Origin: Collinsella sp. | Lineage (GTDB): Bacteria > Actinomycetota > Coriobacteriia > Coriobacteriales > Coriobacteriaceae | Length of the DNA: 55,861 nucleotides | Assembly: GCA_031292915.1 (NCBI GenBank) | Contig: JAUMSH010000084.1 | Coordinates: 1-55,861, forward strand | Reading direction: 5' to 3' | Part shown: positions 16,274 to 23,475 of the stretch, piece after piece | How the letters are laid out: the number at the start of each line of letters is the position of its first letter | How positions within the stretch are numbered: the stretch's first letter is position 1 | Notes under the pieces: model-generated | Told to the model about the DNA's origin: nothing | Seen by the model: only the letters and a program-made list of their open reading frames with translations | Database searches by the model: none | Translations under genes and position numbers: made by a program

Positions 16274-17440
16274 ATGGCTAATCGTTTCGTTCTCAATACC
16301 ATCTCTTATCATGGTTCCGGCGCCATCAAGGAGATTCCCGGCGAGCTCCAGCGTCGCGGCTACAAGAAGATTTTCGTCTGCTCCGATCCCGATCTGGTCA
16401 AGTTTGGCGTTACCGCCAAGGTGACCGACGAGCTCGACGCCGCCGGCATCGCCTGGAGCCTCTACTCCGAGATCAAGCCCAACCCCACTATCCAGAACGT
16501 CAAGGACGGCGTCGAGGCCTTCAAGGCCGCCGAGGCTGACGCTATCGTGACCATCGGCGGCGGCTCCTCCATGGACACCGCTAAGGCCATCGGCATCATC
16601 ATCAACAACCCCGAGTTCGCCGATGTCCGCAGCCTCGAGGGCGTTGCTCCCACTAAGAACCACGCCGTGTTCACCATCGCCGTGCCGACGACCGCCGGTA
16701 CCGCCGCCGAGGTGACCATCAACTACGTCATCACCGACCCCGAGAAGGTCCGCAAGTTCGTGTGCGTCGACACCAACGACGCCCCCGAGGTCGCCGTCGT
16801 CGACCCCGACATGATGGCTTCCATGCCCGCCGGCCTGACTGCTTCCACCGGCATGGACGCTCTGACCCACGCCATCGAGGGCTACACCACCAAGGGCGCT
16901 TGGGAGCTCTCCGACATGTTCCACTTTGAGGCCATCAAGCTGATCAGCGAGAACCTGCGTGACTCCGTCGCCGAGGCCAAGTCCGGCCAGCCCGGCTCCG
17001 GCCGCGAGGGCATGGCCCTTGGCCAGTATGTCGCCGGCATGGGCTTCTCCAACGTTGGCCTGGGCATCGACCACGCAATGGCTCACACCCTGTCTGCTCA
17101 CTACGACACCCCGCACGGCGTCGCTTGCGCCATGCTGCTGCCGATCGCCATGGAGTTCAACAAGCCGGTTTGCGCTGAGCGCCTGGCCAAGGTTGCCATC
17201 GCCATGGGCGTTGACACCACGGGCATGAGCACCGACGAGGCTGCCGACGCCGCTATCGCCGCCGTCAAGCAGCTTTCCGCCGACGTGAACATCCCGCACG
17301 TCTGCGAGGCCATGAAGGCTGACGAGATCGAGGTCCTGGCCAAGGACGCCATGGCCGACGCCTGCTTCCCGGGTAACCCGCGCGAGGCGACGCTCGACGA
17401 CGTCATCGAGCTCTTCAAGAAGATCTGCCCGGCTGCCTAG
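16274..17440 (+). CDS. fucO: Lactaldehyde reductase (iron-containing alcohol dehydrogenase)
   Basis: A 388-residue group III alcohol dehydrogenase, alignable almost end to end with E. coli FucO (MANR start, NPTI, IGGGSSMDTAKAIGII, NNPEFADVRSLEG, TTAGTAAEVTINYVITD, GMDALTHAIEG, GQYVAGMGFSNVGLG, GNPREATL). NAD(H) is bound by the GGGS region and iron by Asp/His residues in DALTHAIEG, DHAMAH and DTPHGVA. It reduces lactaldehyde to 1,2-propanediol in fucose/rhamnose use and can act on other aldehydes. ATG 16274 follows GGGAGG. Codon use is strongly biased to C-ending codons, suggesting high expression. It is monocistronic with its own terminator and an operator-like site upstream. Confidence 0.92.
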   Translation: MANRFVLNTISYHGSGAIKEIPGELQRRGYKKIFVCSDPDLVKFGVTAKVTDELDAAGIAWSLYSEIKPNPTIQNVKDGVEAFKAAEADAIVTIGGGSSMDTAKAIGIIINNPEFADVRSLEGVAPTKNHAVFTIAVPTTAGTAAEVTINYVITDPEKVRKFVCVDTNDAPEVAVVDPDMMASMPAGLTASTGMDALTHAIEGYTTKGAWELSDMFHFEAIKLISENLRDSVAEAKSGQPGSGREGMALGQYVAGMGFSNVGLGIDHAMAHTLSAHYDTPHGVACAMLLPIAMEFNKPVCAERLAKVAIAMGVDTTGMSTDEAADAAIAAVKQLSADVNIPHVCEAMKADEIEVLAKDAMADACFPGNPREATLDDVIELFKKICPAA

Positions 17441-17493
17441 CCCAGTTTGGCGGTCCTTCGCCCGTAGGCGTATGGTCTTTTGACTTGCCGCTG

Positions 17494-17525
17494 GCCCCGC
17501 CGTGCTACGCACGGCGGGGCTTTTT
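17494..17525 (+). terminator. fucO terminator
   Basis: A perfect 12-bp G+C-rich stem (17494-17505 with 17509-17520), loop TAC, then TTTTT. Confidence 0.95.
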
Positions 17526-17582
17526 GTGCTGCGTCAATGTCCTGAGACGGGCAAAACCAAGGCGTACTGCCCGCTACGGATA

Positions 17583-17852
17583 GGTGGTGCACTTTCCAGC
17601 GTGCATTTTTGGGAGTATTCAGCAAGCTCTTAAAAATGCATAACGTTGTGAATGGGCCGAGTGGCCCGCAGGCGCCCATCGACAGCCATTGTGGGTGGGC
17701 TATCGATGAGTGGAGGGGGTTGTTACTGAGTTTCTGCTTTGCGACAACCTGCAACACTGTTGTAACCGCGTCATTTTGTCGTTCGTGATGGGGCCGTTGG
17801 GGCCCAAGGTGCTGAATACTCCGTTTTTTGCACGGTCCAAGGTGGGGCACCC
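17583..17852. repeat. MITE-like non-coding element with imperfect terminal inverted repeats
   Basis: Arms at about 17583-17624 and 17810-17852 are inverted copies. The best part is GTGCA, six bases that differ, then GGAGTATTCAGCA (17601-17624) against its complement (17810-17833), 18 of 24 matching. Inside are a 10-of-11-bp hairpin (CATCGACAGCC with GGCTATCGATG, about 17678-17709) and no credible gene. Length and layout suggest a miniature mobile element. No transposase or target duplication was identified. Confidence 0.5.
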
Positions 17853-17927
17853 TGAGACGAAGCAAAAAGATGTCTCATTTCTATGCAAATACCGATAGGA
17901 TTTATGCAAGATTGGGATTGTAAACCG

Positions 17928-17994
17928 TGCACGTGCACAAAACCGGTGCGGGGACGTCTGGAGGCGGCTCGGCTCCTGGGGCATTGCACGTGCA
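17928..17994. promoter_or_regulatory. Two TGCACGTGCA palindromes upstream of M42 peptidase gene
   Basis: Identical 10-bp palindromes TGCACGTGCA lie at 17928-17937 and 17985-17994, 57 bases apart. The second is 7 bases before a TAAAAT -10-like box (18002-18007), so a bound protein would block that promoter. Regulator unknown. Confidence 0.5.
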
Positions 17995-18043
17995 GAACGG
18001 TTAAAATCGGGACTCGGTCTTAGTTTTACTTGGAAGGATGCAT

Positions 18044-19087
18044 ATGACTTCTAATATTGATGCTTCTCTAGGGGAGACGCTCTCCTATATCGCAGGACAG
18101 CTTAAGACGCTGACTTCTATTGCTTCGCCGACGGGCTATACCCGCGCGGCGACCGATTATCTGATGGAGACCCTGCGCGATATGGGCTTTGGTCCCGAGC
18201 GTTCCAATAAGGGTAACGTGCTCGTTGAGCTTGGTGGCGAGGGCGAGCCGCTTGTGTTGGCGAGCCATGTCGATACCCTGGGCGCCATGGTGCGTTCCAT
18301 TAAGGACAATGGTCGCCTGCGCCCCACGACGCTCGGCGGGCATCAGTGGTCTACGGCCGATGGCGAGAACTGCACCGTCTACACGCGTGACGGCAATGTG
18401 TACACGGGCGTGGTCCTCAATACCGAGCCTTCGGCGCACGTGGCCGATGAGCCGGTCAAGACCATCGAGAAGAACATGGAAATCCTGCTCGACGAGAACG
18501 TTGACAGCAAGGACGATGTGCTCGAGCTGGGTATTCAGACTGGCGACATCATCGCTATGGACCCGCGCACTACGGTGACGGAGAGCGGCTACATCAAGAG
18601 TCGCTTCCTTGACGACAAGCTGTCCGCGGCGATTCTGCTGGGTCTCGCCCGCGCCGTCGCCGCTGGCGAGGTGACACTTTCGCGCAAGGTGTCATTGCTC
18701 TTTACCGTGTACGAGGAGGTCGGCCACGGCGGAGCCTTCGTGCCGGCCGACACGCGCGAGATGATCAGCGTGGACATGGGCTGCGTGGGCGACGACCTGG
18801 GCTGCACCGAGCGCATGGTTTCGATTTGCGCCAAGGATTCGGGCGGTCCGTACAACTACGACCTGGTAACCACGCTGTCCAACATCGCGCGCGAGCTGGA
18901 GCTCGATTACGCCATCGATGTGTATCCGCACTACGGCTCGGACGTTGAGGCCACGCTCTCGGCCGGCTACGACATCCGTCACGGCCTGATCGGCCCCGGC
19001 GTGTACGCGAGCCACAACTACGAGCGCAGCCACATCGACGGCGTGCGCAACACCTACGAGCTCGTCCGCGCCTACGTGCAGCGCTAA
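18044..19087 (+). CDS. M42 family metallopeptidase
   Basis: A 347-residue peptidase of the M42 glutamyl-aminopeptidase type. The N-terminal ASPTGYT pattern, the metal-binding His-Asp in LASHVDTLGAMVRS (near residue 75-88), FLDDKLSAAILL (bridging Asp), the catalytic EEVGHGG (near residue 225) and the late SHNYERSH His fit the two-metal family. These cytoplasmic enzymes, usually dodecameric, trim peptides from the N-terminus. ATG 18044 lies 6 bases behind GGAAGG; ATG 18038 is too close. The gene stands alone and converges on mnmA, with two hairpins between. Confidence 0.9.
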   Translation: MTSNIDASLGETLSYIAGQLKTLTSIASPTGYTRAATDYLMETLRDMGFGPERSNKGNVLVELGGEGEPLVLASHVDTLGAMVRSIKDNGRLRPTTLGGHQWSTADGENCTVYTRDGNVYTGVVLNTEPSAHVADEPVKTIEKNMEILLDENVDSKDDVLELGIQTGDIIAMDPRTTVTESGYIKSRFLDDKLSAAILLGLARAVAAGEVTLSRKVSLLFTVYEEVGHGGAFVPADTREMISVDMGCVGDDLGCTERMVSICAKDSGGPYNYDLVTTLSNIARELELDYAIDVYPHYGSDVEATLSAGYDIRHGLIGPGVYASHNYERSHIDGVRNTYELVRAYVQR

Positions 19088-19095
19088 CGATGCAG

Positions 19096-19132
19096 CGGCC
19101 TCGGCTGATACGGCAGTACCGACCGAGGCCGT
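19096..19132 (+). terminator. Hairpin behind M42 gene
   Basis: GGCCTCGG pairs with CCGAGGCC across a central loop; the tail is CTCTCT rather than a clear T-run. Confidence 0.6.
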
Positions 19133-19138
19133 CCTCTC

Positions 19139-19209
19139 TAAGTTGCGGTGAAATAGGGACTGTTTGGCGGTTTTAAACGCTTAAACAGCCCCTATTTCAC
19201 CGCAACTTA
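19139..19209. repeat. Long intergenic palindrome (type D, copy 1)
   Basis: Arms 19139-19165 and 19183-19209 match over 26 of 27 bases (core TTGCGGTGAAATAGGGAC); the 17-base loop holds a GCG/CGC pair. It lies between convergent M42 and mnmA genes and may end both transcripts, though it lacks T-runs. A related palindrome is at 30221-30287. Confidence 0.85.
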
Positions 19210-19223
19210 TGAAGGGGATGGGG

Positions 19224-20324
19224 CTACCTGATGGCTGCCGTAACGGTGCCGCCGCCGAGGACGATGTCGCCGCGATAGACTACAACAGCCTGGCCGGGGG
19301 CGATGGCTCGCTGCGGCTCGTCAAAAGTCAGCAGCATTTGCCCGTCTTCGCCGCGCGTAAGGGTCGCTGCCTGGTCTTTCTGACGGTAGCGGTACTTGGC
19401 GCCCACGCGAATGCCGCCGGCATCGAGCTCTGCCTCCATGCGATCGGCAGGGGCGCTCCAGATCCAGTCATTGGCCGTGAGGGCAGCGGCGGTCAGGTCC
19501 TCGGCTTCGCCCAGATGTACGGTGTTGCTGGCGGTGTCGACGCCCGTCACATACACGGGATGCGCCATCGCGACGCCCAAGCCCTTGCGCTGGCCGATGG
19601 TATAGCGCAACGCGCCGTTATGGCGTCCGACCACGCTGCCGTCGCGCCACACAGTGTCGCCCGGTGCAGCGGGATGTCCGCAGCGGCGCTCGATATAGCC
19701 CGCGTAGTCACCGTCTGGAATAAAGCAGATATCCTCGCTCTCGGCCTTTTTGGCGTTGGCAAAGCCCTGTTCGGCGGCTATGCGGCGCACGTCGCGCTCT
19801 TTGTCTAGGCCTGCCAGCGGAAAGATCGTGTGCGCCAGGCGCTCCTGCGTAAGCGAATATAAAAAGTAGCTCTGGTCCTTTTTGGGATCTTCGCCGCGAT
19901 GCAGCTGCCAGGTGCCGTCTACTGTCTGGCTTGTTTTGGCGTAATGACCCGTTGCGATGTAGTCGCAGCCCATGTCCAGCGCCGCACCGAGCAACGCGCC
20001 AAACTTTATGTGGCGGTTGCAGATGATGCACGGGTTGGGCGTCAGCCCCTCCTGGTAGGCGTTCACAAAGCGCTCGATAACGCTGTGGTCGAAGGTCTGC
20101 TGCAAGTCGAGCACATGGTGGGGTATCCCCAGACGCTCGGCGACGGCCTTCGCATCGGCGATGTCGCGGTCGACCTTACTCATGCCCGTGGCGGGATCGG
20201 GCGCGGGGCAGGTGAGGCGCATGGTGGCGCCGACGCATTCGTAGCCATGGCTTTTGAGCAGGTACGCGGTCACGCTGGAATCGACGCCGCCGCTCATGGC
20301 GACGAGCACGCGCTTGTTGTGCAT
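19224..20324 (-). CDS. mnmA: tRNA-specific 2-thiouridylase MnmA
   Basis: A 366-residue enzyme that 2-thiolates U34 of tRNA(Lys, Glu, Gln), using ATP and sulfur relayed from a cysteine desulfurase. Visible: PP-loop AMSGGVDSSVTAY at residues 8-20, first catalytic Cys in NPCIICNRHIKF near 98, second Cys in SEDICFIPDGDY near 197, and the C-terminal beta-barrel domain. The start has an AAGGAG site 9-10 bases upstream. Same orientation as cysK but separated by that gene's terminator, so independently transcribed. The link to the nearby cysteine synthase and Rrf2 regulator is thematic (sulfur use). Confidence 0.95.
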   Translation of the reverse strand: MHNKRVLVAMSGGVDSSVTAYLLKSHGYECVGATMRLTCPAPDPATGMSKVDRDIADAKAVAERLGIPHHVLDLQQTFDHSVIERFVNAYQEGLTPNPCIICNRHIKFGALLGAALDMGCDYIATGHYAKTSQTVDGTWQLHRGEDPKKDQSYFLYSLTQERLAHTIFPLAGLDKERDVRRIAAEQGFANAKKAESEDICFIPDGDYAGYIERRCGHPAAPGDTVWRDGSVVGRHNGALRYTIGQRKGLGVAMAHPVYVTGVDTASNTVHLGEAEDLTAAALTANDWIWSAPADRMEAELDAGGIRVGAKYRYRQKDQAATLTRGEDGQMLLTFDEPQRAIAPGQAVVVYRGDIVLGGGTVTAAIR

Positions 20325-20352
20325 GGGGAGGTTCTCCTTGGTGGCATGTGGC

Positions 20353-20392
20353 CAAAAAAGAAAAGCGGCGCGGGAGGCTGGTTCCGCGCCGC
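20353..20392 (-). terminator. cysK terminator
   Basis: On the minus strand a 9-bp G+C stem (complement of 20384-20392 with 20365-20373) is followed by TTTTCTTTTTT. Confidence 0.92.
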
Positions 20393-20504
20393 AGACATTG
20401 TAGCAAGTTCGGGCGTCTCGTGGGACACCCTGATTGGATGGGCTCAGACTGCCGGGAGAGAGGAGACCGGCTCGTCCGTGGGCTCAACCTATGGGCGACA
20501 GGCC

Positions 20505-21443
20505 CTAGTCCTGGAAGAGCGCCGTGGACAGGTAGCGCTCGCCGGTGTCGGCAAGCAGGGCCACGATGGTCTTGCCCTCGTTCTCGGGGCGCTTGGCCAG
20601 CTGCAGCGCGGCCCACACGGCGGCGCCGGACGAAATGCCCACGAGCACGCCCTCCTTGTGGCCCACGGCGCGGCCGGTCGCAAAGGCGTCGTCGTTCTCG
20701 ACGGGGATGATCTCGTCATAGACCTGGGTGTCGAGGACGTCGGGCACAAAGCCGGCACCGATGCCCTGGATCTTGTGCGGACCGGCCTGGCCCTTAGAAA
20801 GCACCGGCGAGGTGGCGGGCTCGACGGCGACGACCTTGATTTCGGGGTTCTGCTCCTTAAGGAACTCACCCACGCCGGTCACGGTGCCGCCGGTTCCAAC
20901 GCCGGCGACGAAGATGTCGACCTCGCCGTCGGTGTCATCCCAGATCTCGGGGCCGGTCGTGGCCTTGTGGATGGCGGGGTTGGCGGGGTTCACAAACTGG
21001 CCGGCGATGATGCTGTTTGGCGTCTCCTTCTGCAGTTCCTCGGCCTTGGCGATGGCGCCCTTCATGCCCTTGGAACCGTCGGTGAGCACGAGCTGTGCGC
21101 CATATGCCTGCATAAGCTTGCGGCGTTCGACGGACATAGTCTCGGGCATGGTGATGATCACCTTGTAGCCGCGAGCCGCCGCCACCGAGGCGATGCCGAC
21201 GCCGGTGTTGCCACTCGTGGGCTCGATGATGGTGTAGTCGCCGCCGCGCACGAGCTTGCCGGCCTTCTCGGCCTCGTCGATCATGTTCTTGGCGACGCGG
21301 TCTTTGACGGAGCCGGCGGGGTTGAAGTATTCCAGCTTGACGAGCACGCGGGCCTTGAGGTCCTCATCGGCCTCAAAGTGAGTGAGCTCCAGAAGCGGAG
21401 TGTGGCCGATAAGCTGATCGATGGACGTGTAAACATTGCTCAT
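20505..21443 (-). CDS. cysK: Cysteine synthase A (O-acetylserine sulfhydrylase)
   Basis: A 312-residue PLP enzyme forming L-cysteine from O-acetylserine and sulfide. The PLP lysine is K47 in NPAGSVKDRVAKNM; the substrate loop TSGNTG is near residue 76 and the glycine-rich phosphate loop GVGTGGTVTG near 175. Length is typical. The start is preceded by GGAGG. It is divergent from the Rrf2 regulator, and its leader contains a hairpin (21502-21541). The arrangement suggests cysteine-responsive control by that regulator. Confidence 0.96.
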   Translation of the reverse strand: MSNVYTSIDQLIGHTPLLELTHFEADEDLKARVLVKLEYFNPAGSVKDRVAKNMIDEAEKAGKLVRGGDYTIIEPTSGNTGVGIASVAAARGYKVIITMPETMSVERRKLMQAYGAQLVLTDGSKGMKGAIAKAEELQKETPNSIIAGQFVNPANPAIHKATTGPEIWDDTDGEVDIFVAGVGTGGTVTGVGEFLKEQNPEIKVVAVEPATSPVLSKGQAGPHKIQGIGAGFVPDVLDTQVYDEIIPVENDDAFATGRAVGHKEGVLVGISSGAAVWAALQLAKRPENEGKTIVALLADTGERYLSTALFQD

Positions 21444-21501
21444 GGTGAACCTCCAAAGTGTTCAAATGACTGGATACCGTGTGGTTTTACGGTGTGTGTA
21501 G

Positions 21502-21541
21502 CAGCAAAACCCACAAACCTTATGGGTTGTTCGTTTTGCTG
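21502..21541. promoter_or_regulatory. Hairpin in cysK-rrf2 intergenic region
   Basis: CAGCAAAAC (21502-21510) pairs perfectly with GTTTTGCTG (21533-21541), with CCCA/TGGG inside. It could be an operator for the adjacent Rrf2 protein or an mRNA leader structure for cysK. Confidence 0.45.
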
Positions 21542-21632
21542 TTGGCAAGCATAGTAGACAGTAAAGCCTAGTAACGCAATAGGAAATAGAAGATTATTAC
21601 GAGTCGATTAATCATCTTGACCGGAACGGGTA

Positions 21633-21660
21633 TTTTCAAAACCAATATTTCGGCTAGAAT
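21633..21660 (+). promoter_or_regulatory. Probable promoter of Rrf2 regulator
   Basis: TTTTCA (21633-21638), 16-base spacer, TAGAAT (21655-21660); the start codon lies 37 bases downstream. Confidence 0.45.
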
Positions 21661-21696
21661 TTCTACGGACTAAATGACCGAAAGGCAGCACTATAC

Positions 21697-22125
21697 ATGT
21701 TGGTTTCTACTAAGGGCAGATATGCCCTGCGCGTTATGGTCGATCTGGCCGAGCACCAGGCGGCCGGTCGCATCCCGCTCAAAGAGATCGCAGCGCGACA
21801 GGGGATTTCCGAGAAATATCTGGAGAACATCTTGGCTACGCTCGTGCGCGCCAATATGCTCTCGGGCATGCGCGGCAAGGGCGGTGGCTACGTGCTCACG
21901 CGCCCGCCCGAGCAGTACACGGTGGGCGAGATCCTGCGCCTGACCGAGGGTAGTCTGGCGCCGGTCGCCTGCCTGGATGGCGACTGCAAAGGCTGCTCGC
22001 GTTCGGATGAGTGCCCCACGCTTGACGTGTGGAAGAACCTTGACAAGCTCATCAACGACTACCTCGACGGTGTGACGCTCGATCAACTTGTCGCTCCCAA
22101 CCATGGCTACGACTACGTCATCTAA
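21697..22125 (+). CDS. Rrf2 family transcriptional regulator (IscR/CymR-like)
   Basis: A 142-residue Rrf2 protein: N-terminal winged helix (STKGRYALRVMVDLA, then IAARQGISEKYLENILATL as recognition region, GKGGGYVLTRP wing) and four cysteines at 92, 97, 100 and 106. Three cysteines in this region bind a [2Fe-2S] cluster in IscR, whereas CymR lacks them, so an Fe-S-sensing type is likely. Divergent from cysK, which it probably regulates, perhaps by sensing cysteine or Fe-S supply. It ends in a bidirectional terminator shared with the membrane protein gene. Confidence 0.9.
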   Translation: MLVSTKGRYALRVMVDLAEHQAAGRIPLKEIAARQGISEKYLENILATLVRANMLSGMRGKGGGYVLTRPPEQYTVGEILRLTEGSLAPVACLDGDCKGCSRSDECPTLDVWKNLDKLINDYLDGVTLDQLVAPNHGYDYVI

Positions 22126-22193
22126 CCCACACCTGCATTTGGGGACGGGGTGGAAATGGTAGATTCTCTCGCCCTTTGAGACTTGAAAAATAA

Positions 22194-22231
22194 GAAGGCC
22201 GCCCATTTTTGCGATGGGCGGCCTTCGTTTT
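22194..22231. terminator. Bidirectional terminator
   Basis: A perfect 13-bp stem (22194-22206 with 22214-22226), A-rich on the left (AAAAATAA) and GTTTT on the right. Serves the Rrf2 gene and the convergent holin-like gene. GGGGACGG occurs just upstream at 22141. Confidence 0.92.
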
Positions 22232-22266
22232 GGGCTGTTGAGACGGACACGGCCGGAATGGCCGTT

Positions 22267-22632
22267 TTAGTCCTCGGCGATGCTGTCGAGGATGCTGCGC
22301 GTGATGGACACCAGGATGCTGCCCATAAAGGCCGATCCAAAGCTGGCGATGGAGATGCCGACGCCCAGCAGGTTGACCGACAGGTAACTCGCGAGCTCAA
22401 GCATAAAGCTGTTGACGACAAGCTGGAAAATGCCCAGCGTAATGATCGTGAGCGGCAGCGAGATGACCGTGAGGAACGGTTTGACGAACGAATCGACAAT
22501 GTTCAGGAACAGTCCCACAAAGGCAAAGCAGACCCAGGTCTCGGCAAAGCCGAAGGGTTGGATACCGGGGACGAGGAACGTGGCGATCGCGATGGCGATC
22601 GAGGTGAAGAGCCAGTTAAGCATAAAGCGCAT
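22267..22632 (-). CDS. Phage-holin-family (superfamily IV) small membrane protein
   Basis: A 121-residue, very hydrophobic protein with about four membrane helices and the family-typical middle segment FVKPFLTVISLPLTIITLGIFQLVVN. Annotated as phage holin family IV in many bacteria, but these chromosomal copies have no phage genes nearby and unknown function. No phage genes are seen here. The start has AAAGGA about 9 bases upstream. Monocistronic. Confidence 0.82.
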   Translation of the reverse strand: MRFMLNWLFTSIAIAIATFLVPGIQPFGFAETWVCFAFVGLFLNIVDSFVKPFLTVISLPLTIITLGIFQLVVNSFMLELASYLSVNLLGVGISIASFGSAFMGSILVSITRSILDSIAED

Positions 22633-22820
22633 GGCGTGAATCCTTTCTTGCGCCGGGATTGCTGACGTCGCGTGAAGCGGCTTACGGCGGCGACCTGGAT
22701 GGTTGCGCGGGCGCGCCGCGGTGTTTGGGCGCCCATTGTCTCAAATATTCGTGGAGCTTACGTGCGCATACGGTTTCTAAACGGCGTTCGTCCTGAAAAA
22801 CGCGCCGCTGGCAGAGAGTC

Positions 22821-22851
22821 TTGTCGCTTTAGTTTGGTGGTGTGCTACACT
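22821..22851 (+). promoter_or_regulatory. Probable promoter of TrpR-fold regulator gene
   Basis: Extended -10 box TGCTACACT (TACACT at 22846-22851) with a weak TTGTCG -35 (22821-22826, 19-base spacer). A GGGCAA/TTGCCC hairpin begins at about 22858 in the leader. Confidence 0.45.
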
Positions 22852-22902
22852 GCTACGGGCAAAAGCCACAGGCGTTGCCCTATTGCATATTACGGGTGAA
22901 CG

Positions 22903-22953
22903 ATGCCCGATGTCAGTATCAACTTCGATGCCTTTTGGCGGGTTTGGCGGTGA
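22903..22953 (+). CDS. Candidate leader peptide with two Trp codons
   Basis: A 16-codon ORF, MPDVSINFDAFWRVWR, ends in TGA 3 bases before the start codon of the TrpR-fold gene. Two of its last five codons are TGG. The ribosome site is weak (GGGTGA). It may couple or tune translation of the downstream gene; it may also be chance. There is no room for a terminator between it and the gene, so classical attenuation is unlikely. Confidence 0.35.
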   Translation: MPDVSINFDAFWRVWR

Positions 22954-22956
22954 TCG

Positions 22957-23256
22957 ATGAATATCGAGAACATGTTTGACAAGCCTGATGTCAAGCAGCT
23001 GGTCCACGCATTTAGCCTTTTGGACGACGAGAAAGATATCCAAGCGTTCTTGACCGATATCTGCACGCCGCGTGAGATTTGCGATCTATCGCAGCGTCTG
23101 CAAGTCGCGCGTTACCTGGACGAGGGCGAGCCCTATGTCGAGGTTCAGGCGCGTACCGGCGCTTCGTCCACCACGGTGAGCCGTGTATCCAAGGCGCTCA
23201 ACGGCGAGTACGGTGGCTACCGCAAGATCCTCATTAAACTGGAGGATGGCGAGTAG
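22957..23256 (+). CDS. TrpR-related protein, YerC/YecD family
   Basis: A 99-residue protein with the TrpR-superfamily helix-turn-helix (LTDICTPREICDLSQRL, then VQARTGASSTTVSRVSKAL). YerC/YecD proteins are homologous to the Trp repressor fold, but tryptophan binding has not been shown for them, so the regulated target is open. A 16-codon Trp-containing ORF sits directly upstream, with an extended -10 promoter and leader hairpin before it. Ends in a strong terminator and is separate from addB. Confidence 0.85.
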   Translation: MNIENMFDKPDVKQLVHAFSLLDDEKDIQAFLTDICTPREICDLSQRLQVARYLDEGEPYVEVQARTGASSTTVSRVSKALNGEYGGYRKILIKLEDGE

Positions 23257-23278
23257 GCCACGCAAAAAACGAATTTTA

Positions 23279-23307
23279 CAAAACCGCTCTTCCGGGGGCG
23301 GTTTTTT
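23279..23307 (+). terminator. Terminator of TrpR-fold gene
   Basis: AAAACCGC pairs with GCGGTTTT across TCTTCCGGG, followed by a run of six T (23302-23307). Confidence 0.92.
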
Positions 23308-23390
23308 GATCCCCTGGGGACGGAGGAAAACGGATCACCGGGTTAGACTGACCCCCTCGATGATCCGTTTTCCTCCGTCCCCAAGGGATC
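23308..23390. repeat. Long intergenic palindrome (type C)
   Basis: Arms 23308-23337 and 23361-23390 match over 29 of 30 bases (core TGGGGACGGAGGAAAACG), the longest stem in the window. The loop has a GGGT/ACCC pair. It abuts the preceding terminator and lies 85 bases before addB. A half copy is at 7449-7471. Confidence 0.9.
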
Positions 23391-23475
23391 AAATCTGTTG
23401 GCGTGGGGCAAATCTGTCCGCTTGGGCGGGTAGGATGGATACATTGATTATTGCGAACAGTTTGAGCGGAGGACC

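Noticed and set aside
16271..17512. 413-codon minus-strand frame over fucO
   Set aside because: Gly/Asp/Val-rich shadow of a strongly biased gene.
17437..17865. 142-codon minus-strand frame in the fucO-M42 gap
   Set aside because: It crosses the fucO terminator and the MITE-like arms, has no plausible ribosome site and no protein-like pattern.
22267..22632. Prophage signal from a holin-family gene
   Set aside because: It is a lone chromosomal membrane protein with no phage genes, integrase or attachment site around it.
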